Numbered from the stretch's first letter, positions 8,256-17,529 are shown. The stretch: DNA of 64,000 bases from Peptoniphilus_A sp001811425 (GCF_001811425.1 NZ_KV804685.1:135629-199628); one strand, 5' to 3'. Numbers and translations: made by a program. The notes: a model not told the origin generated them from the letters alone.

Positions 8256-9632
8256 ATGTATTTATGGGGCAGTCACTTAGAAGGTTTAGAAAATTTTACA
8301 CATGAATTTAATAAGTCAATTGAATTCGATAAAATTTTATTTGAAGAAGATATAGAAGGCTCTCTTGCTCATGTAAAAATGCTCAGTGAAGTTGGAATAA
8401 TTAGCATAGAGGATGCAGAAATTATTTCAAGGGAGCTTAAAAATATTTTGAAGGAAATAAAAGCTGGGGAACTTGAAATAAATTTAGAGGAAGAAGATAT
8501 TCATTCATTTATAGAAAATGAGCTCACAAGTAGGGTTGGTGATGTGGGCAAAAGGCTTCACACAGGAAGGTCAAGAAATGACCAATGTGCTCTTGATTTA
8601 AGATTATATGCTAAGAAAGCTTTAAATAGCATAAAAAAAGAATTATTAGACTTAATCGTAGAAGTAATCTCAATTGCAGAAAAAAATAAGAACACAATTA
8701 TGCCAGGTTTTACTCACATGCAACATGCACAAGTAACAACTTTTGCACATTATATTTTAAGCTATGGTCAAATGTTTTATAGAGATTTAGAAAGACTAAT
8801 TGAAACTTATAATAGGCTCGATGAAAATCCTCTTGGTTCTTGTGCACTTGTTACTACAAGCTTTAATATCGATAGATTTATGACTACAAAAATTCTTGGC
8901 TTTAAAAAACCTACAGAAAATTCAATGGATTCAGTTTCAGATAGAGACTATGTGCTTGAAATTTTATTTAATAATTCAGTGATTATGACTCACTTGTCGA
9001 GACTTTGTGAAGAATTAATTTATTTTTCAAGCAGTGAATATAGTTATATAAAATTTTCTGAAAAGTTTTCCACTGGCTCAAGTATTATGCCTCAAAAGAA
9101 AAATCCTGATATGGCAGAACTTATAAGGGGCAAAAGTGGAAGATGTTATGGAGACCTTTTAACTCTTTTTACAGTTTTAAAGGGAACACCGCAGACATAT
9201 AATAAAGATTTTCAAGAAGACAAGGAAGCACTTTTTGATTCAGTAAAAACTGTATTTAATTCATTAAAGATTATAAAAGGAATTTTAAATACACTTTATA
9301 TTAATAAGGAAAAAATGAGAATCTCTGCGGAGTTAGGTTATTTAAATGCAACGGATTTGGCTGACTATTTAGTCCTAAAGGGTCTGCCTTTCCGAGAAGC
9401 CTATAGCTTAGTTGGTAAAATTGTAAATTTCTCTTCAAAAGAAAACTTAAAACTTGAAGATATAAGTTTGGGAAAGTATAAAACTTTCAATGAAATTTTT
9501 GAAGAAGATCTCTATGATTATATAAATATAGAAAATTCATTAAAAAATAGAAATGTCTATGGTGGTCCAGCAGAAGATGCAGTAAATATTCAAATAAATA
9601 ACTTAAAAAATTTAATTTCAAAAATAAAATAG
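8256..9632 (+). CDS. argH: Argininosuccinate lyase
   Basis: Splits argininosuccinate into arginine and fumarate. 458 residues, usual size for the fumarase/aspartase superfamily. The conserved HTGRSRNDQ segment and the superfamily signature GSSIMPQKKNPD (from residue 274) are intact. AAGGAG precedes the ATG, which lies one nucleotide after the argG stop. No other arginine biosynthesis genes are in the window, so this cell may make arginine from citrulline only, or the rest lies elsewhere. Confidence 0.97.
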   Translation: MYLWGSHLEGLENFTHEFNKSIEFDKILFEEDIEGSLAHVKMLSEVGIISIEDAEIISRELKNILKEIKAGELEINLEEEDIHSFIENELTSRVGDVGKRLHTGRSRNDQCALDLRLYAKKALNSIKKELLDLIVEVISIAEKNKNTIMPGFTHMQHAQVTTFAHYILSYGQMFYRDLERLIETYNRLDENPLGSCALVTTSFNIDRFMTTKILGFKKPTENSMDSVSDRDYVLEILFNNSVIMTHLSRLCEELIYFSSSEYSYIKFSEKFSTGSSIMPQKKNPDMAELIRGKSGRCYGDLLTLFTVLKGTPQTYNKDFQEDKEALFDSVKTVFNSLKIIKGILNTLYINKEKMRISAELGYLNATDLADYLVLKGLPFREAYSLVGKIVNFSSKENLKLEDISLGKYKTFNEIFEEDLYDYINIENSLKNRNVYGGPAEDAVNIQINNLKNLISKIK

Positions 9633-9645
9633 ACTTAATAGCCTT

Positions 9646-9674
9646 ATTTTATTTTGCTTTTAAATAAAATTTTT
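9646..9674 (+). terminator. Weak AT-rich terminator after argH
   Basis: ATTTTATTT (9646-9654) can pair with AAATAAAAT (9662-9670), followed by TTTT. The stem has no G-C pair, so efficiency is doubtful. Confidence 0.35.
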
Positions 9675-9677
9675 ATC

Positions 9678-9742
9678 TCCACCATTTCACTGTATGAAAA
9701 TTATTTAAAAGCATTGACAAATGGTGGATTATTAAATATTAT
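9678..9742 (+). promoter_or_regulatory. Promoter of the ArsR gene with a widely spaced inverted repeat
   Basis: TTGACA (9714-9719) and TATTAT (9737-9742) are 17 nt apart. A perfect 10-bp inverted repeat, TCCACCATTT at 9678-9687 and AAATGGTGGA at 9719-9728, puts one arm inside the spacer and the other 31 nt upstream. One arm in the promoter is what autorepression by the downstream regulator would need; this is inference. Confidence 0.6.
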
Positions 9743-9801
9743 AATTTAAGAATATGAAATTTTTCATCAATTTAAATTAAATAATTTTTTGGAGGTTTGA
9801 A

Positions 9802-10080
9802 GTGAAAAATAAAAATGATAATTTAGAAAAGACAGCTGAAGTTTTAAAAGTAATGGCGCATCCCGTTAGGCTTAAAATTATTAAAAATTTAATTGACAAT
9901 GGTCCATGCAATGTTGGATCCTTACAAGAGAAATTTAATATTCCTCAACCAACTGTTTCATCTCATCTTGGCAAGTTAAAGAGAGCTGGCGTTCTAAATA
10001 GCGATAGAAATGGAACTGAAATTTTTTATAAAGTTGATAGTAAGTTCATATTGTCTCTTGCAGAAGCCATATTTAATTAA
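9802..10080 (+). CDS. ArsR family transcriptional regulator
   Basis: A 92-residue winged helix-turn-helix protein. LKVMAHPVRLKIIKNL is the classic ArsR opening; the recognition region is QPTVSSHLGKLKRAGVL (about 51-67), followed by the wing SDRNGTEIFYKVD. It has a single cysteine (36), so neither the CxC metal site of ArsR/CadC nor an alpha-5 His/Asp site is evident. It is more like the SdpR/BigR-type members that sense something other than metals. GTG start with GGAGG. Its own terminator overlaps the leader of the next gene, and the promoter contains a candidate operator. Confidence 0.85.
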   Translation: MKNKNDNLEKTAEVLKVMAHPVRLKIIKNLIDNGPCNVGSLQEKFNIPQPTVSSHLGKLKRAGVLNSDRNGTEIFYKVDSKFILSLAEAIFN

Positions 10081-10101
10081 TCCCCTTAGTGGGATTTTTT
10101 T
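10079..10101 (+). terminator. Terminator after the ArsR gene
   Basis: AATCCC (10079-10084) pairs with GGGATT (10091-10096) across a 6-nt loop and runs into seven T. It ends two nucleotides before the ribosome site of the helicase gene, so it may attenuate rather than fully separate the two. Confidence 0.65.
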
Positions 10102-10112
10102 ATGGAGTTTTT

Positions 10113-13049
10113 ATGAAGTTAAATAAAGTCCAACTTGAAGCAGTGACTTCTATTGATAAAGATGTAACTTTAATGGCGGGAGCAGGCACGGGTAAAACTA
10201 GAGTCCTCACCAGTAGATTCATAAATATAGTTAAAAACAATCATGATCCAAAGAAAATTTTGGCTATAACTTTTACAAAAAAAGCTGCAGAAGAAATGCT
10301 TGGAAGAATTTCTAAGGAGCTTGTGGAAGAGAATATTGATTTTGAAGAAAAAGATTTAAATATTATGACTATTCACTCCTTTGCCCTTGAAATTGTGAGG
10401 AATTATTCTTATTTAATAGGAATAAATCCAAATTTTACTATTTTAGATGATGGCAAGGCAGGAGAGATGCTAGAAAATGCTGTTAAAGCATCTTTAAATA
10501 ATATTAGAGACGAAAAATTTAAAAGGTATTTAATTGATTTTAAGACTAACCCCTTTGAGGAGAGAAAATTATTTGCAGATCTTTATGGAGACTTTCGAAA
10601 TAAAAATTTAGATTTTTCAGATATTTTAAGTATGAGCCTAAATTTTAATAAGACCAGCAAAAGTTCCGATGAATTATTTTTACTCTTAGATGATTTTAGG
10701 AAAGTTAGCGGAAATAAGTTTAAAAAATTTTACGATGACAACATTTATGAAATTAAAAATACTGAAAATCTTGATCTTGAAATCTTAAACTCAATAGAAG
10801 AAAATCTTGGTTCTTCAAGTAAGTATGAGGATAAGATTAAAAAAATTGTAGATTTGATTCATGAATTAAAGAAAAATCTTGAGATAAAAAATAAGGAATA
10901 TTATGAAATAATTATTGAAATTTTAAAAGAAATTGATAAAAATTATTCAAGGGAAAAGAGAGATATTAAGGCTCTAGATTACGACGACATTATCTCTTAT
11001 ACTCATTTAATATTAGGAGATGAAAGATTTAAGAAAAATCTTAAAGACAGGTATTCATACATATTGGTTGACGAATATCAAGACACAAATGAAATTCAAA
11101 ATGAAATTATAAATACCTTTGTTGATTCAAATTTATTTATAGTTGGGGACCCAAAACAGTCCATTTATGCCTTTAGGGGAACTGACTTAAAGAGTTATTA
11201 TAGTTTTTCTGATAAAATAAAAAAACGGGGCATTTCCCTTGTCATGAATAAAAATTATAGAAGTGATGGGAAAATTATTAATTTCATTAATTCCACCTTT
11301 GAAAACCTAATTGAGTCTTATGAGGAAATGGACTTTGACTATGAAAATGGCGGAGATGTCTATCAATACGACACCGAAGATAATAATGAAATTGCCGACT
11401 TAGTTTTAGACCTTTTAAAAAAATTCGAGGAAAAGGAAATTGCCATCTTATCTAGGAGCAATGCCCAAATTGACGAAATAAGTAGAATCTTATCTCTTAG
11501 AAATATTTCCTTTAATAAGGGCGAGAGAAGCTTAGAAGAAATTGAAGTTTTAAAGGTGACAAAAAATATTCTCTCTACTATTTATAGCCCAGAGGATTTT
11601 TTAAATACACTTGCTCTTTTTAATTCACCTCTTTTAAATTTCAATTTTAAAGATTTAGTTAAAATTTTAAATTTGGGCATTGATAATGTTTCAGCCCTTC
11701 TTGATTTAAAGTGTGACGATGCAAATATAAATAATTTTATAAAATTCCTTAATAAATTAAAAGAAAAATCAAAAGTTCTTCTTTTTGATGAAATGATTGA
11801 AGAAATTATGAATTATTTTTATGATTTAAAGACTCTCAAGAAAATTGATTGGGAATATCTATATAAATTTAAAGAAATGGCAAGAGAATATTTAGAAGAT
11901 AAACAAGAAGATTACAGGTCCTTTGAAAAATACCTTTTAACTTTGAGCTTTGAAGACTTAGAAGAGGGAATAAATCTCTTAACTATACACAAGTCCAAGG
12001 GCTTAGAATTTGATGCAGTTATAATCTCACACATGGACAGGGGTAAAAAATTAGGTCAAGTGAGAAAAATTATAGTTAATAGAGAGCTTGGACTTGCCAT
12101 TAAATCTGATTTTTCTGACTACAGGTATAGAGCTATTAATGAGAAACTAAGAGATGTAGATAGGGAAGAGGAGAAGAGAGTTTTATATGTTGCCATGACA
12201 AGGGCGAAGAGGGAACTCATCCTCTTTGGGAATTTAAAAAAATACAAAAGTGATTCCTATTTTGATTTATTAGATAGGGACATAAAAATTAAGGAATATG
12301 AATTTTCAAAGGATATAAAAGAAAACATACCAAAGAAAAAATACCCTTACCTCGACCTAGACTTAAATTTCGAAAATAGAATTAGAGAATATTACACTGT
12401 CACTGATTTTTTAAATTTCAAGAGAAGCCCTATAGATTTCTATAAAAAATATTTTTTGGGAATAGATGACTACACTTTGGGACAGGGCAAGATACAAGTA
12501 ATGGATCCAAAGACTCTTGGAAGCATAGTCCACTTATTTGCACAAATTCACAGCAAAAAAGATACGAATAAAGATAATATAGATGAATATTTAAAAGACA
12601 TTTTTGAATATTACGAAGAAGAAATTGATGAAGACAAGTTAAATATTGCCAGAGAACTTTCTCTAAACTACCTTGATATGGAAGAAGAAAATATAATTGA
12701 TAAGGAATTATTATTTTATTACGACCTGGAAGGATTTTTAGTAAAGGGCTTCATTGACCAGGTGATAAAAATTGACGGAGAATACTCCATCGTTGATTTA
12801 AAAACTAGCGACATGGACCTAGACTATATAAAGTCTTCTTACGAGAATCAATTAGTGCTTTATTCAGCAATTTATGAAAAATTATATAAAGTTAAAGTAA
12901 AGGCTGCATATATTTTTGACTTAAGGGGTAAAAACAAAATAGATATTGAGATTAATGAGGAAAAGAGTAAACTTGTAATGGAAGAATTTTTAAATTACAT
13001 TAAATTTATTAGATCTCATACTAATTATAAGGATTATTTAAAATTTTAA
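10113..13049 (+). CDS. UvrD/Rep-type helicase with C-terminal PD-(D/E)XK nuclease (AddA-like)
   Basis: ATP-driven DNA unwinding coupled to a nuclease, probably in double-strand break repair. 978 residues. Walker A GAGTGKT at 23-29, ITFTKKAAEEM (Ia), ILVDEYQDT (II), GDPKQSIYAFRG (III), NYRSD (IV), LTIHKSKGLEFD (V) and RVLYVAMTRAKRELILF (VI) are in order. Near the end, FIDQVIKIDGEYSIVDLKT followed by NQLVLYS is the RecB-family nuclease core (D...DxK...Q..xY). It is shorter than the usual AddA (about 1200), and no addB is next to it. Start chosen at the ATG at 10113 with GGAG; a GTG at 10089 lies within the preceding terminator. An orphan helicase-nuclease is the alternative to AddA proper. Confidence 0.85.
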   Translation: MKLNKVQLEAVTSIDKDVTLMAGAGTGKTRVLTSRFINIVKNNHDPKKILAITFTKKAAEEMLGRISKELVEENIDFEEKDLNIMTIHSFALEIVRNYSYLIGINPNFTILDDGKAGEMLENAVKASLNNIRDEKFKRYLIDFKTNPFEERKLFADLYGDFRNKNLDFSDILSMSLNFNKTSKSSDELFLLLDDFRKVSGNKFKKFYDDNIYEIKNTENLDLEILNSIEENLGSSSKYEDKIKKIVDLIHELKKNLEIKNKEYYEIIIEILKEIDKNYSREKRDIKALDYDDIISYTHLILGDERFKKNLKDRYSYILVDEYQDTNEIQNEIINTFVDSNLFIVGDPKQSIYAFRGTDLKSYYSFSDKIKKRGISLVMNKNYRSDGKIINFINSTFENLIESYEEMDFDYENGGDVYQYDTEDNNEIADLVLDLLKKFEEKEIAILSRSNAQIDEISRILSLRNISFNKGERSLEEIEVLKVTKNILSTIYSPEDFLNTLALFNSPLLNFNFKDLVKILNLGIDNVSALLDLKCDDANINNFIKFLNKLKEKSKVLLFDEMIEEIMNYFYDLKTLKKIDWEYLYKFKEMAREYLEDKQEDYRSFEKYLLTLSFEDLEEGINLLTIHKSKGLEFDAVIISHMDRGKKLGQVRKIIVNRELGLAIKSDFSDYRYRAINEKLRDVDREEEKRVLYVAMTRAKRELILFGNLKKYKSDSYFDLLDRDIKIKEYEFSKDIKENIPKKKYPYLDLDLNFENRIREYYTVTDFLNFKRSPIDFYKKYFLGIDDYTLGQGKIQVMDPKTLGSIVHLFAQIHSKKDTNKDNIDEYLKDIFEYYEEEIDEDKLNIARELSLNYLDMEEENIIDKELLFYYDLEGFLVKGFIDQVIKIDGEYSIVDLKTSDMDLDYIKSSYENQLVLYSAIYEKLYKVKVKAAYIFDLRGKNKIDIEINEEKSKLVMEEFLNYIKFIRSHTNYKDYLKF

Positions 13050-13058
13050 GGAGGAAAT

Positions 13059-14402
13059 ATGGATTATTCTAAAGAGTATCAAAAAAAATTAATTTCAGCT
13101 AAAGAAGCGGCAGCAATGGTAAAAGACAATATGTGGATTGACTATGCATGGGCTGGAAGTACACCTGTTGCCTTTGACAAGGCTCTAGCAAATAGACTTG
13201 ATGAATTAAACGAAATTTATTTAAGAGGTGGCGTTCTTCTTTGGGAACCAGAGGTATTTAAGAAAGACCCTGAAGGACAAAAAGTTGTGTGGAATTCTTG
13301 GCACTCTGGTGGACCAGATAGAGGTAGAATTAACAAAACGCCAGGTGGTTTCTATGCACCGCTTAGATATTCAGAGCTTCCTAGATGGTATAGGGAAAAT
13401 TGTAAAGTTGATATAGCTTTAATTGTTACTCCTCCAATGGATAAACACGGAAACTTCAATTTTGGACTTGATGCATCTCACTTAAGAGCGGTTACAGAAG
13501 TAGCAGATAAAGTTATAATTGAAATAAATAAAAATATGCCAACTTGTCTTGGTGGATTCGAACATGAAATTAATATTAAAGATGTTGATTATATTATTGA
13601 AGGAGAAAATCCAGAAATTGCTACACTACCAAAGGGAAGTTTTGGAGAAGTTGATGAAAAAGTTGCAAAATTAATTGTTGAAGAAATTCCTAACGGGGCA
13701 ACACTCCAATTAGGAATCGGTGGAATGCCAAATGCAGTAGGTTCTCTTATTGCAGATTCAGACTTAAAAGATCTTGGAGTTCATACAGAAATGTATGTTG
13801 ATGCCTTTGTTGAAATGGCTAAAAAAGGTAAAATTACTGGAGCTAAAAAGAATATTGATAGATTTAGACAAGTTTATGGATTTGCAGCGGGCTCTAAGGA
13901 AATGTATGAATATTTAAACTTCAATGCAGACGCAATGGCTGCACCAGTTTCCTATACTAATGACGCAAGAGTAATAGCACAAATAGATAATTTTGTATCA
14001 ATTAACAATGCCGTTAATGTTGATTTATATGGACAAGTTTCTTCAGAATCTTCAGGAGCAAAACATATATCAGGTGCAGGTGGACAACTTGACTTTGTAC
14101 TTGGTGCATATCTCTCTAAGGGTGGAAAATCCTTTATCTGTCTATCTTCTAAATTTATGAACAAGAAGACTGGCAAGGAAGAATCAAGAATTGTTCCAAA
14201 CTTTGAAACTTTCTCAGCTATTACAGCTGCAAGACCAAATACTCATTGGATTGTAACTGAATATGGAAAATTCAACTGCAAGGGTCAATCAACTTGGCAA
14301 AGAGCTGAAGGAATAATTAATCTTGCTGCACCAGAATTTAGAGAAGATCTAATTAAAGAAGCAGAAAAGATGAACATTTGGAGAAGAACTAACAAGAGAT
14401 AA
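13059..14402 (+). CDS. Acyl-CoA:acetate CoA-transferase (butyryl-CoA:acetate / 4-hydroxybutyrate CoA-transferase family)
   Basis: Moves CoA between an acyl-CoA and acetate, the last step of butyrate formation in many gut and skin anaerobes. 447 residues, typical for the family. The second half carries LQLGIGGMPNAVGSL, the segment GVHTEMYVDAF with the expected catalytic Glu at 244, and SGAGGQLDFVLGAYLSKGGK. The overall wording is closest to butyryl-CoA:acetate CoA-transferases, but 4-hydroxybutyrate and succinyl-CoA members are similar and cannot be excluded. AAGGAGG before the ATG, 9 nt after the helicase stop. Confidence 0.87.
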   Translation: MDYSKEYQKKLISAKEAAAMVKDNMWIDYAWAGSTPVAFDKALANRLDELNEIYLRGGVLLWEPEVFKKDPEGQKVVWNSWHSGGPDRGRINKTPGGFYAPLRYSELPRWYRENCKVDIALIVTPPMDKHGNFNFGLDASHLRAVTEVADKVIIEINKNMPTCLGGFEHEINIKDVDYIIEGENPEIATLPKGSFGEVDEKVAKLIVEEIPNGATLQLGIGGMPNAVGSLIADSDLKDLGVHTEMYVDAFVEMAKKGKITGAKKNIDRFRQVYGFAAGSKEMYEYLNFNADAMAAPVSYTNDARVIAQIDNFVSINNAVNVDLYGQVSSESSGAKHISGAGGQLDFVLGAYLSKGGKSFICLSSKFMNKKTGKEESRIVPNFETFSAITAARPNTHWIVTEYGKFNCKGQSTWQRAEGIINLAAPEFREDLIKEAEKMNIWRRTNKR

Positions 14403-14423
14403 TTTGAATTGAATATAAAATTT

Positions 14424-14453
14424 ACCCTCTAACTTTATTGTTAGAGGGTTTTA
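14424..14453 (+). terminator. Terminator of the CoA-transferase gene
   Basis: A perfect 10-bp stem, ACCCTCTAAC (14424-14433) and GTTAGAGGGT (14440-14449), ends in four T. Confidence 0.8.
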
Positions 14454-14599
14454 ATTAATTTACAACAAAAATTTCACATAAAACTTTATTATTTATCACA
14501 ATAAAATTTTATACTTTACTAAAGAATTAAATATAATAAAAATAAAAATTAATAAAAAATCTTTGCATAAAACAATAAACTATGGTATATTAAAATGTT

Positions 14600-14628
14600 T
14601 TTACTTTTTATAAATTCTCTGCTATACT
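14600..14628 (+). promoter_or_regulatory. Promoter of the CarD gene
   Basis: TTTACT (14600-14605), 17-nt spacer, TATACT (14623-14628) with an extended TGC directly before it. The rest of 14454-14599 is AT-rich and holds nothing else I can name. Confidence 0.65.
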
Positions 14629-14655
14629 AATAATAGGGATAATAGGAGGTAAAAT

Positions 14656-15138
14656 ATGTTTAATATTGGCGATAAAATTGTATATCCTATGCACGGAGCA
14701 GGCGAAATTGTTGCAATAGAAGAGAGAGAAATCCTCGGTAATGTGCACAAATACTACATAATGAGATTACCTATAAACGAACTTAAGGTTATGGTGCCTG
14801 TTAAAAATGCTGAAGAAGTTGGTGTTAGAAAAATTTCTGATACAAAGACTATGGAAAATGTCCTTGAAACACTTTCTTCAGACAAAGAAATTACTATGCC
14901 AAAAAATTGGAATAGAAGATATAGATTTAATTTAGAAAAAATAAAATCTGGCGATTTAACAGAAATTGCCGACGTGGTAAAATGTCTGGAAAATTTAGAC
15001 AGACAAAAATCTCTTTCAACAGGAGAGAGAAAAATATTGACAGAAGCAAGACAAATCATCGTTTCAGAGATGGCTCTTGTTTTTGATAAAAAAGTGGAAG
15101 AAGTTTCAAAATTAGTTGATCATGCCATTTTTGGTTAA
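14656..15138 (+). CDS. CarD/CdnL family RNA polymerase-binding regulator
   Basis: 160 residues. The N-terminal CarD/TRCF RNA polymerase-interaction domain opens MFNIGDKIVYPMHGAGEIVAI and is followed by YIMRLPINELKVMVPV; the C-terminal half is the helical DNA-contacting part ending in LTEARQIIVSEMALVFDK. CdnL-type proteins bind the beta subunit and stabilise open promoter complexes. AGGAGG before the ATG. The following gene starts on the ribosome site that overlaps this stop codon, and a PIN-TRAM protein beside CarD is a common clostridial pairing. Confidence 0.92.
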   Translation: MFNIGDKIVYPMHGAGEIVAIEEREILGNVHKYYIMRLPINELKVMVPVKNAEEVGVRKISDTKTMENVLETLSSDKEITMPKNWNRRYRFNLEKIKSGDLTEIADVVKCLENLDRQKSLSTGERKILTEARQIIVSEMALVFDKKVEEVSKLVDHAIFG

Positions 15139-15171
15139 GGAGGGATTTTTATTAGCAGGAACCGAAAAATT

Positions 15172-16263
15172 GTGTCCAAAATTTTTAAGGTGCTATTTAC
15201 TTTAATAGGCGCACTATTCGGTATTTTCATCGTGTCTCTTTTATCAGACATGAAATTTGTAAAAGGTATTGGAAGCCAAAAAGTTGTGACAGTTGTTGCT
15301 GTCATTATTGTACTTTTATTTGCACTTATATTTTTTATACTTTCACCAAAGGTATTTAAAACTTTGGTAGATCTTTTGGGTATTTGGGAGAGAGAAATCC
15401 AAACAAAATCTTTTACAGAGGTAGTACTGGGTGCAGTGGGACTTATTCTTGGTCTCATAATAGCATTTTTAATTTCACAACCTATATACAAGATTCCAAT
15501 TCCCTATGTGGGTTCTGTAATTTCAATTTTACTCTATGGAATGATGGGATACTTAGGTTTAAATATTGGAATGTCAAACAAGGACACTATTTCAGAAAAA
15601 GTTAGAGATTTATCTTCCTTGGCAGCAAAGAGAACAGCTAAGCCAAAGGAAAATATTAAAACTCGTGAAGGCATTCCAAAGGTTTTAGATACTTCTGTTA
15701 TTATTGACGGAAGAATACTTGATATTGCAAAGATTGGATTTATTGAGGGGCCTCTTGTAGTTCCAGTTTTTGTATTAGAAGAACTTCAACACATTGCAGA
15801 CTCTGCTGACGCTCTAAAAAGAAACAGAGGTAGGAGGGGTCTTGACACTGTTGCAGAAATTCAAGACCTAAAAAATGTTGAAGTTATAATCTACAAGGGA
15901 AAAATCGAAGAAATTCCTGAAGTTGATTCAAAACTTTTAAAACTTGCCAGCGACTTAGGTGGCAAAATTGTAACAAATGACTACAACTTAAACAAAGTCG
16001 CTAAGGTTCAAAACCTAACAGTTTTAAATGTAAATGAACTTGCAAATGCAGTTAAGCCACTATATCTTCCAGGCGAAGAGATGAAAATTCTAATCGTAAA
16101 GGAAGGTAAGGAACAAAATCAAGGACTTGGTTATCTTGACGATGGCACAATGATTGTCGTTGAAAATGGAAAGGACCTCATTGGCGAAAGTGTCAATGTA
16201 ATTGTAACAAGTGCACTTCAAACTTCAGCAGGAAAAATGATTTTTGCAAAACTAAAATATTAA
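15172..16263 (+). CDS. PIN and TRAM domain membrane protein, putative RNase
   Basis: Four hydrophobic segments fill the first 140 residues, so the protein sits in the membrane with its C-terminal part in the cytoplasm. The PIN nuclease domain starts at PKVLDTSVIIDGR, continues with VPVFVLEELQ and ends near KIVTNDYNLNKVA, giving the acidic residues expected of an active site. A TRAM RNA-binding domain closes the protein (LGYLDDGTMIVVENG...SALQTSAGKMIFAKL). The listed start is the GTG at 15172, but the only good ribosome site (AAGGAGGG, 15137-15144) lies 27 nt upstream and points at an in-frame ATT at 15151. True length is therefore 363 or 370 residues. Function inferred from the domains. Confidence 0.85.
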   Translation: MSKIFKVLFTLIGALFGIFIVSLLSDMKFVKGIGSQKVVTVVAVIIVLLFALIFFILSPKVFKTLVDLLGIWEREIQTKSFTEVVLGAVGLILGLIIAFLISQPIYKIPIPYVGSVISILLYGMMGYLGLNIGMSNKDTISEKVRDLSSLAAKRTAKPKENIKTREGIPKVLDTSVIIDGRILDIAKIGFIEGPLVVPVFVLEELQHIADSADALKRNRGRRGLDTVAEIQDLKNVEVIIYKGKIEEIPEVDSKLLKLASDLGGKIVTNDYNLNKVAKVQNLTVLNVNELANAVKPLYLPGEEMKILIVKEGKEQNQGLGYLDDGTMIVVENGKDLIGESVNVIVTSALQTSAGKMIFAKLKY

Positions 16264-16270
16264 TTTTAAG

Positions 16271-16297
16271 AACTCTGTCTTTGGCAGAGTTTTTTTA
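16271..16297 (+). terminator. Terminator after the PIN-TRAM gene
   Basis: AACTCTG (16271-16277) pairs with CAGAGTT (16285-16291), with a run of eight T overlapping the end of the stem. Confidence 0.85.
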
Positions 16298-16391
16298 TTG
16301 ATTGAATAAATATAATACTAATTTAACCATTAAAACCATTAAAGCGATTGTAAACAAAATAATTATTTGCAAGCTTACAGAGATTTTTTAT

Positions 16392-16420
16392 TTGACTATA
16401 TAAAAATTTTGTATTATTAT
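16392..16420 (+). promoter_or_regulatory. Promoter of the class V aminotransferase gene
   Basis: TTGACT (16392-16397), 17-nt spacer, TATTAT (16415-16420), 25 nt before the ATG. Confidence 0.7.
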
Positions 16421-16445
16421 TTTAGCATAGATAGGGGGAATAATA

Positions 16446-17513
16446 ATGAAACTATTTTTACCCGGTCCTGTGTCAGTTCGCAGTGAAGTTTTAAAACAAT
16501 TTGAAAAAACTGTAATAGGACACAGAACTAAGGACGCATCAGAAATTCAAAAGTCAATTATAATAAATATGCAAAAAGTTTTTGGAACTAAAGAATATAT
16601 TTTAACTTCAACATCTTCAGGCACTGGACTAATGGAAGGAGCTATTAAGTCTTGTACAAAGAAGAGGGCACTTATTTGTTCTTTAGGTTCCTTTGGTGAA
16701 CTTTGGCAAAGACTTGGTCTTGAAAATGGAATTGAGACAGACATTTTAAAGGCTGATCCAGGTGAAGCCACTGAGGCAAATAAATTGGAAGATTTTTTAA
16801 AGAAAAAGGACTATGATTTTGTTGGTATCACTCACAATGAAACTTCCTCTGGTATTTTAAATAGCCTTTCTGAACTTAAACCAGTAATTGAAAAGCATCC
16901 AGATATTATTTGGGCTCTTGATACAGTAAGTTCAGCTGGCGGAACTCCCATTGATCAAGATAAGTATGGCATAGACATTGCTATTACATCTTCACAAAAG
17001 TGTTTAGGTCTTGTGCCTGGTCTTAGCTTTGCATCTTTTTCAGAGAAAGCTGTTGAAAAGGCAAAGACAGTAGAAAATAGAGGTCACTATTTGGACTTGC
17101 TACTTCTTTATAATTATTCCAAGGAACATGACTACCAATACCCATCAACTCCTGCCATCTCAAATATGGTTGCAGCAGAGTATCAACTGGACTATATAAT
17201 AAATGATGAGGGACTTGAAAATAGGTTTAAGAGGCACTCAGAAATGTCAAAATATTTTAAAGAATGGGCAAATAAAAATTTTGAAGTGTTTGGAGACGAA
17301 AAATATTTATCACCAACAATTACTTGTGTTAAAAATACAAAAAATTTAGACTTCAAAAAGTTAAATCAAGAATTTCTTGATAGAGGCATTTTAATTTCTA
17401 ACGGATATGGACCTATGGCAGATAAAACTTTTAGGGTTGGGCACATGGGTGACACAAGCCTTGATGACATGAAAGAGCTAACAAAAATATTTGACGAAAT
17501 TTTAAATAAATAA
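16446..17513 (+). CDS. PLP-dependent class V aminotransferase (serine/alanine-glyoxylate type)
   Basis: 355 residues of the small-molecule class V aminotransferase family. LFLPGPVSVRSEVL at the start and GHRTKD are typical of serine-pyruvate / alanine-glyoxylate aminotransferases. DTVSSAGG (about 159-166) binds PLP, and the Schiff-base lysine is in SSQKCLG near residue 180. The exact amino donor cannot be read from the sequence; phosphoserine aminotransferase-like serine synthesis is an alternative, though no serA lies beside it. GGGGG ribosome site before the ATG; flanked by its own promoter and terminator. Confidence 0.87.
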   Translation: MKLFLPGPVSVRSEVLKQFEKTVIGHRTKDASEIQKSIIINMQKVFGTKEYILTSTSSGTGLMEGAIKSCTKKRALICSLGSFGELWQRLGLENGIETDILKADPGEATEANKLEDFLKKKDYDFVGITHNETSSGILNSLSELKPVIEKHPDIIWALDTVSSAGGTPIDQDKYGIDIAITSSQKCLGLVPGLSFASFSEKAVEKAKTVENRGHYLDLLLLYNYSKEHDYQYPSTPAISNMVAAEYQLDYIINDEGLENRFKRHSEMSKYFKEWANKNFEVFGDEKYLSPTITCVKNTKNLDFKKLNQEFLDRGILISNGYGPMADKTFRVGHMGDTSLDDMKELTKIFDEILNK

Positions 17514-17529
17514 AATATAAGACTATAAA

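Noticed and set aside
9802..10080. Metal-sensing ArsR/SmtB assignment
   Set aside because: Only one Cys and no His/Asp metal pair; metal sensing is not supported.
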